DNA of 64,000 bases from Anoplolepis gracilipes (lineage: Eukaryota > Arthropoda > Insecta > Hymenoptera > Formicidae), in the NCBI RefSeq assembly GCF_047496725.1, contig NC_132971.1, positions 1,629,001-1,693,000 of the forward strand. Reading direction: 5' to 3'. Made by a program: the position numbers and the translations under genes. Below are positions 1 to 13,472 of this stretch, one piece after another; within the stretch, counting starts at the first letter, position 1; each line of letters begins with the position of its first letter. A model generated the notes under the pieces. The model was not told the origin of the DNA, made no database searches, and saw nothing but the letters and a program-made list of their open reading frames with translations.

Positions 1-266
1 TCAATGCAAGCAAATTCTCGCGATAATACGCGACATCCATACAATATCGATTCGGCGTAACACGTCGTATAGCATCGCTTCCGGTTTTCCCGTGGGGCGT
101 CGAAAAAATTGCGGGAATGAAAACGGGAGGATCACCGAGAGAGAGCCATAGAAGATGATGAGAAGAACTCGTTCAGTTCGTTCATTTCAAAATGTATCTT
201 GCTGCGCAGAAGAGAAGTATGTTTCTCTTTTTATATCTTAATCGAAAGTAAAAGTTGATAGCTTGA
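1..266. other. 3' flank of the zinc-finger gene
   Basis: No gene is seen here. This is the downstream side of the minus-strand zinc-finger gene, whose stop is at 267-269, and probably holds part of its 3' UTR. No clear poly(A) signal was found. Confidence 0.4.
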
Positions 267-3200
267 TTAAGAAGTGGTATATATTTTTGTACCCTCGGGT
301 AGTATCACCTCCTCGGCTACGTCGGCGAGGGTGACGGTAAGCGGCAAAATGAGGGGCATCAGGATCTCCTGTTGCATTACTTGCTGCGTCGTGCCTACCG
401 TGTTCGGTTCCGCCTGTCTCGTTATCGCGATCGTCTTAATGTTCTGCGCTTTGACAATCTGCGTCTGCCCGAGCGTAGACTGATGCAGCCTGACTTGCGA
501 CTGCTGCTGTATTTGATGTATCTGTACTTGTGGTGGTTGCTGCTGCTGCTGCTGTTGTTGCTGTTGCTGCGCCTGTTGTTGCATCATCTGCTGGGCGCGA
601 TTCTGATTCTGCAGGAGGTTCTGCTTGCAGCGCTTGCTGTGTGCGTAACGGCTGCCGTTGTTGTTGAACTTGCGATCACAAGTCGGACATTCGTAAGGTC
701 GCTGACCCGTATGAATAAACATGTGTTCCTTCAGTGACTTCAATCGCCGGAAGTTCTTCGGACAGCATTTACAGTGATACTTGGCCTCGCCGGTATGTGA
801 CGTCAGGTGATTCGCGAGAGTGTCGGCCCGCGCGAACGCTCGAGAGCAATACTGACAGATGTACGGCCGTTCTTGCGTGTGCGTACGCATATGCATCTTC
901 AGATAGGCGTTGGTGGTGAACGGCCTGGAGCAGACCTCGCACACGTACGGTTTGATGCCGTTGTGCGCGCGCAAATGAGCTACCAGCGTCGTCGATTGCG
1001 TGAAACTCTTGCTACAGATCTCACAGAGGAATCTCTTCGAGCTGTCGGTTTCCTTGTTCTTCTTGAAGACACGATCGTGTTTGGACAGATGATTGTTGAG
1101 CTGCTCCTCCTTGATGAAGCGCTTGGTGCAACGAGTGCACTTGTACGGCTTTATCATGTTGTGTTTGGCCACGTGGATCTTGAGATGTTCCCGCCGATAG
1201 AACTTCTTCGGACATATGTCGCACAAGTATTTCTTGCCCTCGTGTACCTGAATGTGTCGCAAAAGACCTTTCCTGGAGGTGTATTGTTTGTTGCATTCGG
1301 TACACTCGAGACCCACAATGTCGGTTCTTCTCTTCCGGCCGATTTTCTGGCCCGGTTTCTTCTCCTCTGGTTTCGGCTCGATATCCCTCAAATCTTCCTC
1401 CGTTAAGATACCCTCAGTGACGTGCTTGGCCCGATGTTCCCGCAGAATCTCATTATTCTCGAAACTGTCGCCGCATATATTGCACTTCCTCACCTGATCG
1501 GGATTTTTCTCCGAGCACTTGTCATAGTGGGCCTTTAGTTTGTCCTTACGATAAAACTTGACGTTACAAATGTCGCACTCAAAGTTTGGTTCCTCGTGCA
1601 GCAGCTGGTGCCGCAGCAGCGATTTCTTCGTGCTGTAGCGCTTCTTGCACGTGGTGCATTCGTGACTTTCCATCGGCCAATCGAGACCGCTCTCGAAATC
1701 CGAGTCGTCATCGTCGTCGTCGTTATCGCCTGTCATATTGTTTGTTTTCAGCGTCTCCTTCTTCTCCGAAGCTGTTTTCTTCAACTTCTCCGCCGCTTTC
1801 TCGTCTTTCACATGCTGTTCCATGTGCTTCGTCAACGCTTGCTTCGAACTGTACCTCTTATTACACGTCGCGCATTCTAATTCCTTCTTATAATTCTTTG
1901 GTGTAACGTCACGCTTACGGCGGTAATAATGCCCGTCCAATTTGGCGTCGTAATCGACATTGTCGTTATCGTCGTCGTAATCCTCTAGACCGTCCTCTGT
2001 TTTGATCTTGTCAATGATCTTCTGTGCCGCTTTAGCGGCCACGCGCTTTATACGCTTGTTCGGATCGTATTCTTGTCCGTGTATAAACGTTTTATGATTC
2101 GTGGCAACCAGGTGATTTCTCAGAGTGAGTTCGTTGCCGAAAGTTTTGTTGCACTGAGTGCACTTGAAGGTCTTTATTCGCGCGTGCTGTTCGGCGTGTC
2201 TGCGTAGAAGATCCTTTCGCGGGAACTGTTGACGACATATCTTGCAGTCGTAGCTGATAGCCCCAGAATGTGCCGTGTCCATGTGTCTGAAGAGCAACTT
2301 TTTGCGCGAGAACGTCATTGGACACTTTTGACATTTGAGTTCCTTTGTGTGTTCGGCGGATTCGCCGTCATTATCCTCCTCTTCCTCGTTGTTTTTGTTG
2401 TCTTTGTCATCATAGTTCTCGCTCTTGGTCATCATTTGCTTTATGTCTTCTTCCAAATCCTGCTCTGTGAGTACGCCTTCGACTACATGTTTCGTTCGGT
2501 GATTCCTCAGTTGGACCAAAGTGTCATACTCCTCATGACACACGTTGCACTTGAAGCTAACGTGCGTAAGCGAATGCTTTTGCAAGCTTCGCTTCGTATC
2601 GAATTTCTCTGAACATTTGTCGCATGCGAATTCTTCGACGCGGTTCCGCTTTCTTCTTTTATCCTGGTCGTTGTCGCTTGTCGTGGCATCATCATATCCG
2701 TCAACTGTACTACTTCCTCTCCTCGTTCGTTTTCGACATTCTCTATCCGAATTGTTACCATCAAAATCTAGACTATGCTCATCTTCGTGAAACGAAATTT
2801 CGAGCGGCATAGGGTCTTCTTTCGTCTCCTCTCGTTCTCGTTCGTGCTGTTTAATGTGTTTAGTAAATGAGTTTATGTACAGATACTCTTTACCGCAATA
2901 AGGGCACTTGTTGGCTTTTTTTCCAGATGGTGGAGTTTTCATGACAGAGATGTTGGTCTGCACCTTCTGCGGCTTCTCCGGCGTTTTCTTTAAGGAGAGT
3001 GCTTTCCTCACTTCTTCATGAGAATGCATGTGCTCCTTCAGAACGCTCTTTGATAGAAACTGTTTATCACACAAATAACACATGAAGAAAATCTTTTCTG
3101 CTTTATCCGCTTGTGCTTTTTTCAGTCGAGAACTGAGATTCAGATTTTCGAAATAGTTTTCTTCGTCGGAGTCTCTCTCAGCGAATGTCCGACGAGCTAA

Positions 3201-5710
3201 TCTACGTTTACTTCTTCTGGTTTCGTTTTGAGGTGAATCTTGTCTCTCCGCTACCGGCTCGTTATCAGTCGTAGACATTTCTTCATTAAAAGATTTCTTG
3301 TTGTCACTTTGATTTTGCTCAGATTGATTCTCTTGAATTTGCTCTGCTTGATTCTCTTGAATCTGTTCAACTAAATTTTCTTGACTTTGTTCAGCTTGAT
3401 TCTCTTGAAATTGTTCAACTTTAGTCTCTTGAATTTGTTCAGCTTGATTCTCTTGGTCTAATTCGGCTAATGTTTCTTGACATTCCACTATATTTTGCTC
3501 AACTTGTGTGTCCTGCTGTATCCTTTCTTGCAAAGAAAATTGTTCGGTAGGTAATACACACTGTTGCTGCATAATGTAATCATGTTCCTCCGTTGGAATT
3601 GCTTCTATGTAACTCGGAGTGATATTTTCGTTTATACAAAGTTTCTGATTCCTAGATTCTTTGACAGTACATGACATATTATCTTCTGTATCAATTAATT
3701 CCTGCTGTGACTCTTCTGAGATGCTGTGACTAACTTCTTGTGTAATCTCCTGTGAATTATCTTGTTCTGGATCTAAACAAATTCATAAATTAAATGTAAT
3801 ATATAAGCTCTTTATAAGATATAAAATTAATTTAGAAAATTGGCAAGTAAGAGCAAACGCTGTAGTTCTCCATTTAATTATTTTAAAATAAAATAATAGG
3901 TTGGAAGCCTGTATTGAAATAATTAAAAATCAACTTACAATTTCACTAGTTAATAACAGAAAAAAAATTATAGATATTAGAAGAAACACTGTTGAATTGT
4001 AACTTACATAATTGCTCCAAAAGTTTCTTAACTATACCGATGTTTAACTGATCTTATAATAATGGTAAAATAGTCGACAGTTATATCTTTGAAATTATGA
4101 ATCATAACAAAGTCATTCAGGTCGTTTAGATTTTCGGCAATTCGTTTACAATGTTTAAATTCTACATATCTAATCTCTATCGTTAGGAAATTACAGCGTT
4201 TGCTCTTACTCGTCAATTTTCTAAATTAATTTTATAAACAAATTCAATATGTTATAAAAAAATTCAAAAAGTTTTAAATTATTTTTATTATTAAAACAAT
4301 ACTCTCTTTGAATTTGAATCTCTTTGAAATATCATTTGATTATTAAGTACATTTTACTCACCTTGTTGGATTTCTTCTGTATTTGTCAATTTTTCATCTT
4401 CTAACATCATTAATTGCTCTTTCAAGAAGTTTTTATCAGCGTCTGATTCTTCTGGTAAAACTGTGACAGTAGATTCATAGTCAGTATTGACATTCATCTC
4501 TTCTATATCGTTATTCGTTTCATCGTCCAAGTGTATCTCAACTTCGTTAAGAAACAATTCCTCTTTTATTATTCCTCCGACAAATTTGTCTCTGAGGACA
4601 CTGTCAGCCTGTTCCACTTGTAACTTAAATTCGTACGCCGATTCCAGTTTTTCTGCGCAGACACAGCATACTTGTGATGGTAGACCATCGCCTGGTAACA
4701 TCTGATTGAAATATATAATCAGAATACATGATTAGAATACATAATTCAACATAGTAAAAAATAATTATTTGTTATGAGTTTACAGAAAAATATATTTGTG
4801 GAAAGTCCATACTTCATTCAACATAAATTTACATGTCATCCCACAGCCTCGCTCATAGTCGTTAATCTTGAAATAGAATCTTAACAAATTCTGAAACACA
4901 AATTAGTATTAATTTCTATATCATTTAACACTTCTTGAAAGTGTTGCTTGAAAATATCTGTTGCTATCTTTTTCCTGAAGCATAAAAGTCTCGATTCCTT
5001 CAGAATCAACCAAAAAAAATCTTCTGTCACGTTCAAGTCAAGAAGTGCTAAATGATGTATTACTTAACAGTAATTGTATTCAAAATTTCTCAAGATTCTA
5101 CCCCAAAAGATCAAGGATTCTAGGTAGACTGGAGGAGGACATACTAACTGTTGACATATAAGCTTGCTTGTTTAAAATAAAATTTTGGACTTTCCACATG
5201 CGTTGCATCTTTCATTGAATCCCTAGCAAATGATTACTTTCCACTCCATACGTTAAAACAAGGTCTATCATAATCATCATCGGACACTCTTGGCGCTCGT
5301 TAAATGTAAAAAAATCAAATTACATCAGTCTCATAAAGTATGTACAGGATGTAAAGACTGTCCTACTCTCTTGACAAGGTACGCCTTGTATTTGACGGAT
5401 GGGACAGCGAGAAATTAGAACCTCGCCCGATCGAAGATCGATGCGAGATCGTGGGAGAGAAAAAGAAACGATTAATATAATAAGGAATAATCGCGAAATT
5501 TGCGTCGGTATCTAACCTCCAAACTGTATGTCTAACCTTAACGTTGGTGAAGCTCATAGCTTTCATTGACAGGGACGCGACCTCGCTCCCGTGGAAGAGG
5601 TCGCGCATCATCAGGTTGTCGAGCAGGCACACGCGGCATATCTTCACCGCGGACGCGATCGCGTCCTCACTTTGCGGCGGATCCGACGTATTTATTTCCA
5701 CGGCGTCCAT
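267..5710 (-). CDS. ZAD-type C2H2 zinc-finger protein (about 1339 aa, 3 exons)
   Basis: Exons on the minus strand are 5537-5710, 4362-4701 and 267-3772; phases agree and introns have GT/AG ends. The N-terminus is a zinc-finger-associated domain (ZAD): a CRVC pair near residues 25-28 and a CCVC group near 70-73, split by intron 1. A Glu/Gln-rich repeat region follows (about residues 245-330), then about 19 C2H2 fingers from about residue 400 to 1220; the last has Cys instead of the final His. A Gln-rich tail ends the protein. ZAD finger proteins are insect nuclear DNA-binding factors that dimerise through the ZAD. The start is the first ATG before the ZAD. Each intron carries an inverted-repeat element. 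The exact orthologue is not identified; the family assignment is firm. Confidence 0.9.
3300..3500 (-). repeat. In-frame Glu/Gln-rich coding repeats
   Basis: Inside exon 3 of the zinc-finger gene a short unit encoding variants of EQxQEN occurs roughly eight times between the ZAD and the first finger. It is likely low-complexity and polymorphic. The related CAG/CAA run at 534-585 encodes polyglutamine near the C-terminus. Confidence 0.8.
3822..4236. mobile_element. MITE with about 47-bp inverted repeats in intron 2
   Basis: The arms at 3822-3868 and 4190-4236 are near-perfect reverse complements; each contains AATTTAGAAAATT and AGAGCAAACGCTGTA-like cores. The internal 320 bp are AT-rich and have no transposase. 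This fits a non-autonomous DNA transposon inserted in the intron of the zinc-finger gene. Confidence 0.8.
4795..5198. mobile_element. Foldback/MITE-like element in intron 1
   Basis: The ends TGTGGAAAGTCCA (left) and TGGACTTTCCACA (right) are inverted. Internal segments around 4921-4940 and 5038-5056 also pair (TCATTTAACACTTCTTGA against its complement). The arms are diverged and no coding sequence is seen. Confidence 0.55.
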
Positions 5711-5760
5711 GTTTTGTTTGGTGGACCGACTTAGAGCAACTGCGAATTGGACTGTCTGGG

Positions 5761-5797
<37 letters not shown>

Positions 5798-6782
5798 TTC
5801 TCTCTAGTCCGTTCACCTTCTTTCACCTGCTACTCATACTTTGACATATCTGCGAATATTCTCTGTATGTTTCCGAGGAATTTTTTTTATTTAGCCTCTA
5901 CACATTCGTTCTTTCATATAAATTTCATTGATGTAAATGAGAGGAGGGGGAGAGAGGAAGAGATTGTGTGTGAAAATGTATATAAAAAGTGTTTCTAATT
6001 TTCTTTTATATATAATTATTTTTTATAATAAAACGTGTTTTTAATATTTTCCGATTGAAAGAAAATGAGGGGAAAATTGCGGGAAAGCTGAAAATTGAAG
6101 GTGGAAAGATAAAATAAACCAACCAATCAAAAATCTGAAACTTCCAATGAGTTTTATATCATTTCACAGAATGTGACAAATGAATGATGCGCAAAGATAT
6201 AATTCTTATTTTATTAGATAAACTTTCAATTCATATATATTTAATAATTGTATAATGATTATTTTAATCAAATTATATATTTATTGTAATATTGAAACTG
6301 ACACATAATTATTTAATCAAAATAATTATTCACATACTATTATTATTATTATTATAGACATTAATTTAAAAAAATAAGAATTATTTCATCAGATTTTGTT
6401 TATTTGTTCCACTATGCATTTGAATAATCAGGATCTAATGTCAGGATATCATATCTCCTGAATTGAAATTAATAAAAATTAAAGGAAAAAAAACTACAAA
6501 TATAGAATAAACATTTCTACTTTTTATTGTAAAAACAATTAAACTTTTATATAAAATTTAACATTTATACAATTCAAATTTAAATTTCATTAAATTTAAT
6601 TATGATATATTGGAATTAATATTGTAATATTTATCGACATTAATATACTCACTTTATCATGTTTAATTACATGTTAATACAAATTGTATTAAATGTGTAC
6701 ATATTAGAATTGCAACTTTAAATATTCTTTGTAATTAATGAAAATTACGCTAATATTTCATAAAAAATACATTCTTCTCTTT
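5711..6782. other. Intergenic: zinc-finger gene promoter side and Sry-alpha 3' flank
   Basis: There is a pyrimidine microsatellite at 5760-5805 just upstream of the zinc-finger start. The rest is very AT-rich and should hold the zinc-finger 5' UTR/promoter and the 3' UTR of the next minus-strand gene. No other gene is seen. Confidence 0.5.
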
Positions 6783-9700
6783 CTACATCTCATGTTTTTC
6801 TAATGTCGATTTTTGAATTTTATTACTTGAACCTTGAACGCTATTAAGTTTTTGATAAGTCTCCATGACCAAAGATGCATCACCACCACCAGATATAGTA
6901 CAATCATCCACCTTCTCTGTTAATGTAGATTTATTTGCACAACTGTCCGTTTCTCGTTTAACTGTTTCAGATAATTTTTTTGCAGTTGTGTTAGAGACAA
7001 TTTTTTCACTTGTGTTTTCAGAAGATATCTTTTTTAAGGATTTGTAAGATGAATGTCCCGATGAAGATGACAAAGAAATATTCTTTAAGACAGCTGAAAA
7101 AAAACAATTTTTAATGTAATCCTACCATGTATATAATTCTATCATAATCTAATGTAACATATAATCCTATTATATAATTTTAACATAATTCCTATCTGTA
7201 AATGACTTCTTCAAGTATACAGTACCTGTTAAATCTATGCTATCTTCAGATATATCATCGCTAGTATGAACTTTAAAACTATCTCTACTAAAGAGATGTT
7301 GTCTAATGTTAGACAAATTCCTAAAGGATAAGTCACTTTTGACAACTGGTTTTATTGCAGCTCTATTTTTACGTGGTGTATTATACATGATGGAATATTC
7401 GCTGCGCAAAGTGCGACCGCTTTTTATGTAGGGTATCATTTGTGATAAATCTGATGGTTTTTGCATTACGCTATTTGCTGGTTGAATGGACACCTGTGAT
7501 TTATGCACTTTTACTAAAACATAAATAAGATTTGTGATATTAACTTAAAATATATAAATGCATGCAAAATACATACAAAATATTTCAAATTTCTCACAAA
7601 CCTGTGTAGGGTGTTCTGATATAAACTGTACTATTTTCATCGCGTGGTAAACTATAAATTGTGGATGGAAAGTTCATAGTATTTGAAAGAATACCTGCAA
7701 TATCAAAAATATTTCTTTAATTTATTAGCAAAGTGTTTGCATCCTATAAAATATTATTGAAATAGAATAATTTATCATACCATGGCTGGACTCTCCTTGA
7801 GTTCTTACAGATTTTTCATGTATTGTACTATTCATGATCATGGCTAAAGCAGGTTGCAATGTTTTAACAACATGCAATACTAATTCACATCGTTTTATCA
7901 CTCGCAATATTTGAGGTTCTGTCGCCTCTTCATTCAGAAGAGTTTTGGATGCTTTATTGGCTTCATATATAGCTATAGTAATGAAATATGTACGTAATCT
8001 TGATGTAAATTTTGTTGTGTGACAAACTACAAGTTCAAAGAATAATGTAACATGTTACCTGTTTTTAATTCTCTTGTCTTCATTATTGTATGACGATCAA
8101 TGTTTTCAGTACCAATATCATTTACAATCGTTGTTATTTGGCTAGATAAAGCTGAAGCACGTTGAACGATGCCTTGTACTTGAAGTTGTGTTACTGGTTT
8201 TCTGTTATCTAGACAATCTGAAATTTCCATTACACGTTCTTGGAGAGTGCCCATAATGATCTAAAAAAAAAAGGATATATTCAAGTATTCTTTAAAAATA
8301 TAATTGTTTATAATGTATTCGATATTTACTTCACAGAAGGCAGCTGAATTTATAATAAAGTTTACGGAAGTTTGAAACTTGCTCATCTCTTGTTGCCATT
8401 GTGTAGTCAACAGTTTGACACTAGAACGCATTTCTTTATTATCTGGATGCAAGTAAAAGGAAGTTATAGCAGAAATTAATTCCGTCTCTAAGGATTCAAA
8501 TCCGGCGAGGCAATTGCGAATTTTATTATTACCTGAAATAAACAATTTTATATCAGATAATTTTAGTAACTCGAAAAGATTTTGTTGATAATACTTTTTG
8601 CTTGATAAAGAAAAGTAACTGACGATTCGTGTTCTTGCAACAAGCAATAGCAAACTTTCCAATTTGCATAGTTTGGTCAAAAAGTTGGTCAAAGTCTTCT
8701 ATAAGACTTTTTAGATCACTACTGGATCTTGTTTTCGCACTTAACGAATTTCCACACGACATGACGAGCTTCTTTAAAGACGCATAAGGATTGCCGAATA
8801 CCTCCATCACGAGTGTTAATACTGCTATATTGATTTTACGTTCTAAACGATAAAGAGCATCGGTCAAGGTGTGCATAAACAAGTTATTTAATGATGGATC
8901 TGGTGTTTCCGATAGTAATTGCTGCTTTAATTTCTCATATTCCATTACTATAGACTGACATGATCCAGTTATGGCATTAAAATTGTACAGTTGACACACT
9001 TGGGCAATCGCCATAGCATGAGAAAAAACATCTTCCAATCTCAACCATAGTTCTATGCATTGAGATACTTGCTCCTGATGCGTTTTGCTTGACATTTCTA
9101 ATATAATGTCCAACGCTAAATCCATTCTACAAAGTGTACCATAATATCAGAACCAGTTAAGTGCAATTACAAAGTATTAGAAATATCTTTTTTTTATTAC
9201 CTATAGACGAAGTGATTCTCCTTTTCGGAAACTTCTTCTTCTTGCGATGGATTTGAATCATCAAATAAATTTAAGATCAGTTCACAACAAGTACATATTC
9301 TTCCACAAATATACTTCTTGCAAGCCTGTAAATACATTTCTCCAATGAGCAAACAATTTAAATAAAATACACGTAAATAGACATAAAAAAACAAAGATTA
9401 AATATATAATTTATTACATAAATGGGTGCATTTAACCGGTGCTGCTCCTGAGTCAAGTGTACCAGCATCTCAAATGATGTGCATAGTTGAGAAGAATAAA
9501 GAGCCAGCTTATCTGACAAGAAAGCAGATATTAAACTTCTTCTATATTTTTGCAATGGTTCAAGTAGTTCCAATATTGAAGTACCAAGTTCCTTAAAAAA
9601 ACAACAATTTTAATATTAATATTAAAAGATGTGATTCAATTCAGATTTATTTCATCAACTGTTACTTTTATATTTCGAAGATCCTCAATCTGATTTGCCA

Positions 9701-10382
9701 TGCTCATTTCTCGAACATAATTCAGACAATCTTGAACCCTTTGCTTCAATGGCAAACATTCTAAATCTTCTAAAGCTCGCAGAGCTAATTTGACATTATT
9801 GAGTAATAAATCTGTGATATGTTTATCAATATTATTTCTGTTAATATTTTCAATCTAAAAAAAAGACAATAATTGAATTTTAAATTTTAATAAAACTAAA
9901 AAATACAAAATATAAAGTATTAAAATTCTTTTTCTACTTACAATCTCATCGATATCCTTCAATAAAGAAATATGTTTTGACTTTGTCACTGTATCAATTA
10001 TCTTTACATTTTCTTCTTCAAGGTCACAATTGTCATTAGTTGCTAAATTCTTAAATCTCTGAGTTAAAAAATGCAGTTGTTCGACGAGCGTTGCCTTTGT
10101 AACCAAAATTTCTGACGAATTGGAAACATTGGTTAGCAACAACTGCAGCTTGCTTATCTAAAAGAAATAAAATAATTTTCTCATTTAACATGACGTGCAT
10201 TAATATTATAATTTCTATAAATTTGAAATTTAATAACAAGTGAATCTGAAAAATTTTATATTTCTCTAGATAATGTCTTAATAAATATATCAATTATTAA
10301 ATGTGCAAAGAAATATTAGCTTACTCACCTGCTGCTGTAAAGATTCCAGTAGCTTTTTCATTTGCTTAGTTTTTAGATCCAT
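6783..10382 (-). CDS. Serendipity-alpha-like, vinculin/alpha-catenin superfamily protein (about 849 aa, 12 exons)
   Basis: Minus-strand exons: 10329-10382, 9942-10157, 9666-9854, 9418-9591, 9201-9325, 8624-9126, 8330-8532, 8059-8260, 7781-7972, 7602-7694, 7226-7513, 6783-7093. All phases join without stops; the exon 6 donor is GTCAGT. The product is almost all helical, and its middle (MDLALDIILEM to RNCLAGFESLE, roughly residues 254-440) resembles alpha-catenin/vinculin helical bundles. The last 200 residues are Ser/Thr/Lys-rich and look disordered. In Drosophila, Sry-alpha binds the cortical actin machinery during cellularisation. Family membership is fairly sure. Sry-alpha rather than alpha-catulin is inferred from overall resemblance and from the neighbouring ZAD-finger gene. 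It shares a short upstream region with the divergent p31comet gene. Confidence 0.72.
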
Positions 10383-10698
10383 TATCGTATATACTTTATA
10401 TTTCAATAATCTCTCTTTGTTTTCTTTTTTTTTACAGCCTTCGAGAAACTTCAAAATTCATATATTTCAACGGTGGATGGCGGATGTAATAAATAAACCG
10501 AATTTAGTAACTAACTAGGCATGGCAACCAACCGTCGGTATTGCGTAAAGTTGGCTCTATCTCCGTCCCAACCTAACCCGATTCTTTCCTTTCATAGGTC
10601 AGGTAACCCAACCTCGTACCTGTTTCGTATTTAAAAGGAGGAAAAAAATTAAAATAAATAGTACCTCGCGGATTCTGAATTTCTCCTCGGCAAAAAAA
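10383..10698. promoter_or_regulatory. Probable bidirectional promoter, Sry-alpha / p31comet
   Basis: Only 316 bp separate the two divergent start codons. The stretch contains CCAACCTAACCCG and GGTCAGGTAACCC and must hold both 5' UTRs. No TATA box is evident, so transcription starts are not placed. Confidence 0.5.
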
Positions 10699-11558
10699 AT
10701 GTTTTCCAGAGACAAGAAAGGCGAAATGGAGATCGATATAATGTTGGACGAGCCGCTGACTAATGATTCGTGCACAAAAGTGGTGATGGAACTTGTGAAA
10801 TACGTTTTATATCAAAAGGAACAGATACCATTCGCTTACGAAGCGTTGGCCAGGTTTCAGACTAGCATGAAGGTGACAGATAGGAATGCGACCTCCTTTA
10901 AAGCCTTGTCGAGTATGCTGAAGAATGTCTCGGATCAATTATCTTCGCAGTTCTTTCTCAAGGGTTGCGATGTAAAAGAAATAGCTATATTGCTTGGCGC
11001 TACGATACTCTCGCCAAAGCTCTGCATCGTAATAGAGCTTCCCTCGTACATCCTCAACAGCAAGCAGCATAAGGAGTACCAGCACTCTTCGAGGAAACCG
11101 CTTTTAAAACTCATGAGGTTAATAGAAATAAGGGAAATGTAATTGTTAGGTTGTATAAAAAAAAATTCCAATACGATAATATTATAATTTTATTTGCGTT
11201 CAGGTCTCTGTTGGAATGCGGCGAGTTTCAAGAGGCCATGGATATACCTTTAAATATGACAAACATGTTTATCATGTTGAAGAAAAATGATGGCAATTCG
11301 ATATCGGACTTTTTCTTACCTAAACCACAATATGTGCCACCAGTACAAAGTTGCTTCAGGATCAAACTGTACCAGAATGATCAATTGGATATGCAGTGTA
11401 ATTGCGGGTCTCTTGTTGCAGTATACCATGATTCGTATAAGATGCAGATAGAGAATGAAGATAATGTGCAATATACTCAATACAATAGTTCCACTCAATC
11501 TTTGTATCAGTGGTATCAATCAAAACAAATTATAAAGGGCTTTAAATTCCGTTCGTGA
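10699..11558 (+). CDS. p31comet / MAD2L1-binding protein (257 aa, 2 exons)
   Basis: Exons 10699-11117 and 11204-11558 join in an AG+G arginine codon. p31comet is a HORMA-fold protein that binds closed MAD2 and, with TRIP13, dismantles the spindle-checkpoint complex. The C-terminal YVPPVQSCFRIKL block near residues 187-199 resembles the conserved family signature, and overall length (257 aa) is close to that of vertebrate p31comet. The N-terminal half is helical, as expected. The start is the first ATG of the open frame, in an A-rich context. It runs divergently from the Sry-alpha-like gene. Recognition is by family resemblance only. Confidence 0.82.
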
Positions 11559-12536
<978 letters not shown>

Positions 12537-13472
12537 ATGGCTAGCTTGAAATTTTTAACATCAGAGGAGAAAAAATTCTGGGAAGAAAATGGTTATATAA
12601 AGTTGACAAACGTATATTCACCGAAGGAAGTAAACGAGATATCAGACGCCTACAATGAACTGTTCGAGAGAAAACATCGTGAAAATTTGGCAGGCTTGGA
12701 AGCTCGCTGGGCCGGAGAAGACATGAAAAAACTATCTGGATACATCGATTATACTGTAAGTAAAAAAGTATACACAGTTATATTTTGTATTTTGTGAAAT
12801 GAGTACGAAATGCATGTATATAAAGTATTTAACAAAAAATAATTATATAATGTATATTATATTTGCCAGGTAAAATCTATTCACAATCTGCAAATGTTCA
12901 GTGGCGTTTTCACGCGGCTGATTACGCATCCAAATTTATTAGACGCTCTTGAAGATATCATGGATACCGAGGATATTTTGCTACATCATACCAAGGCACA
13001 TGTAAAACCGCCGGAGAAGGGAGCGCCTTACTTGATGCATCAGGACTATCACTACTTTCCTTTCAAAAAGCACACTATGCTAGCCGTGTTTCTACACTTG
13101 GATGACACGACTCCGGAAAACGGTGGCTTGGCTGTATATCCAGGCAGTCATAAGCTAGGACCGTTGCAGGATCATGGACTGACCGACGAGCAGGGTGAAC
13201 AATTTCATTACGTCGATCCCGAGAAGTATCCCCTATCGAAAGCTGTGCCCGTGACGGCCAAGAAGGGTGACATTATCGTCTTTTCTTACTTGCTGCTTCA
13301 CGGTTCGTACTTGAACCTGTCCGATAGAAGCCGACGTATGTTCCTTATGCAAGTGAGAGCCGCCGATGACGAACCGCTCGAGGACGTTCACAAATCTCCC
13401 TGTCAAGGCCTGGTGCTTCGCGGTAACAATTTTTACCGACAAGCAACAATGGCCAATAGATTTACTCATTAA
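12537..13472 (+). CDS. Phytanoyl-CoA dioxygenase (PhyH) family enzyme (273 aa, 2 exons)
   Basis: Exons 12537-12755 and 12870-13472 join at phase 0. This is a non-haem Fe(II)/2-oxoglutarate-dependent oxygenase. The iron ligands are visible: the HxD motif in LMHQDYHYFPF (His130, Asp132) and a distal His217 in LLHGSYLNLSD, followed by arginines 228/229 that would hold the 2-oxoglutarate carboxylate. The conserved PENGGLAVYPGSH loop lies between them. Length fits the family. The substrate cannot be inferred; many insect relatives carry generic names such as alpha-ketoglutarate-dependent hypophosphite dioxygenase. No peroxisomal or signal peptide is obvious. The ATG at 12537 is preferred, since the frame upstream has no earlier ATG. 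Confidence 0.92.

Noticed and set aside
807..1406. 199-aa plus-strand frame
   Set aside because: Antisense shadow of the zinc-finger exon, where finger repeats keep other frames open.
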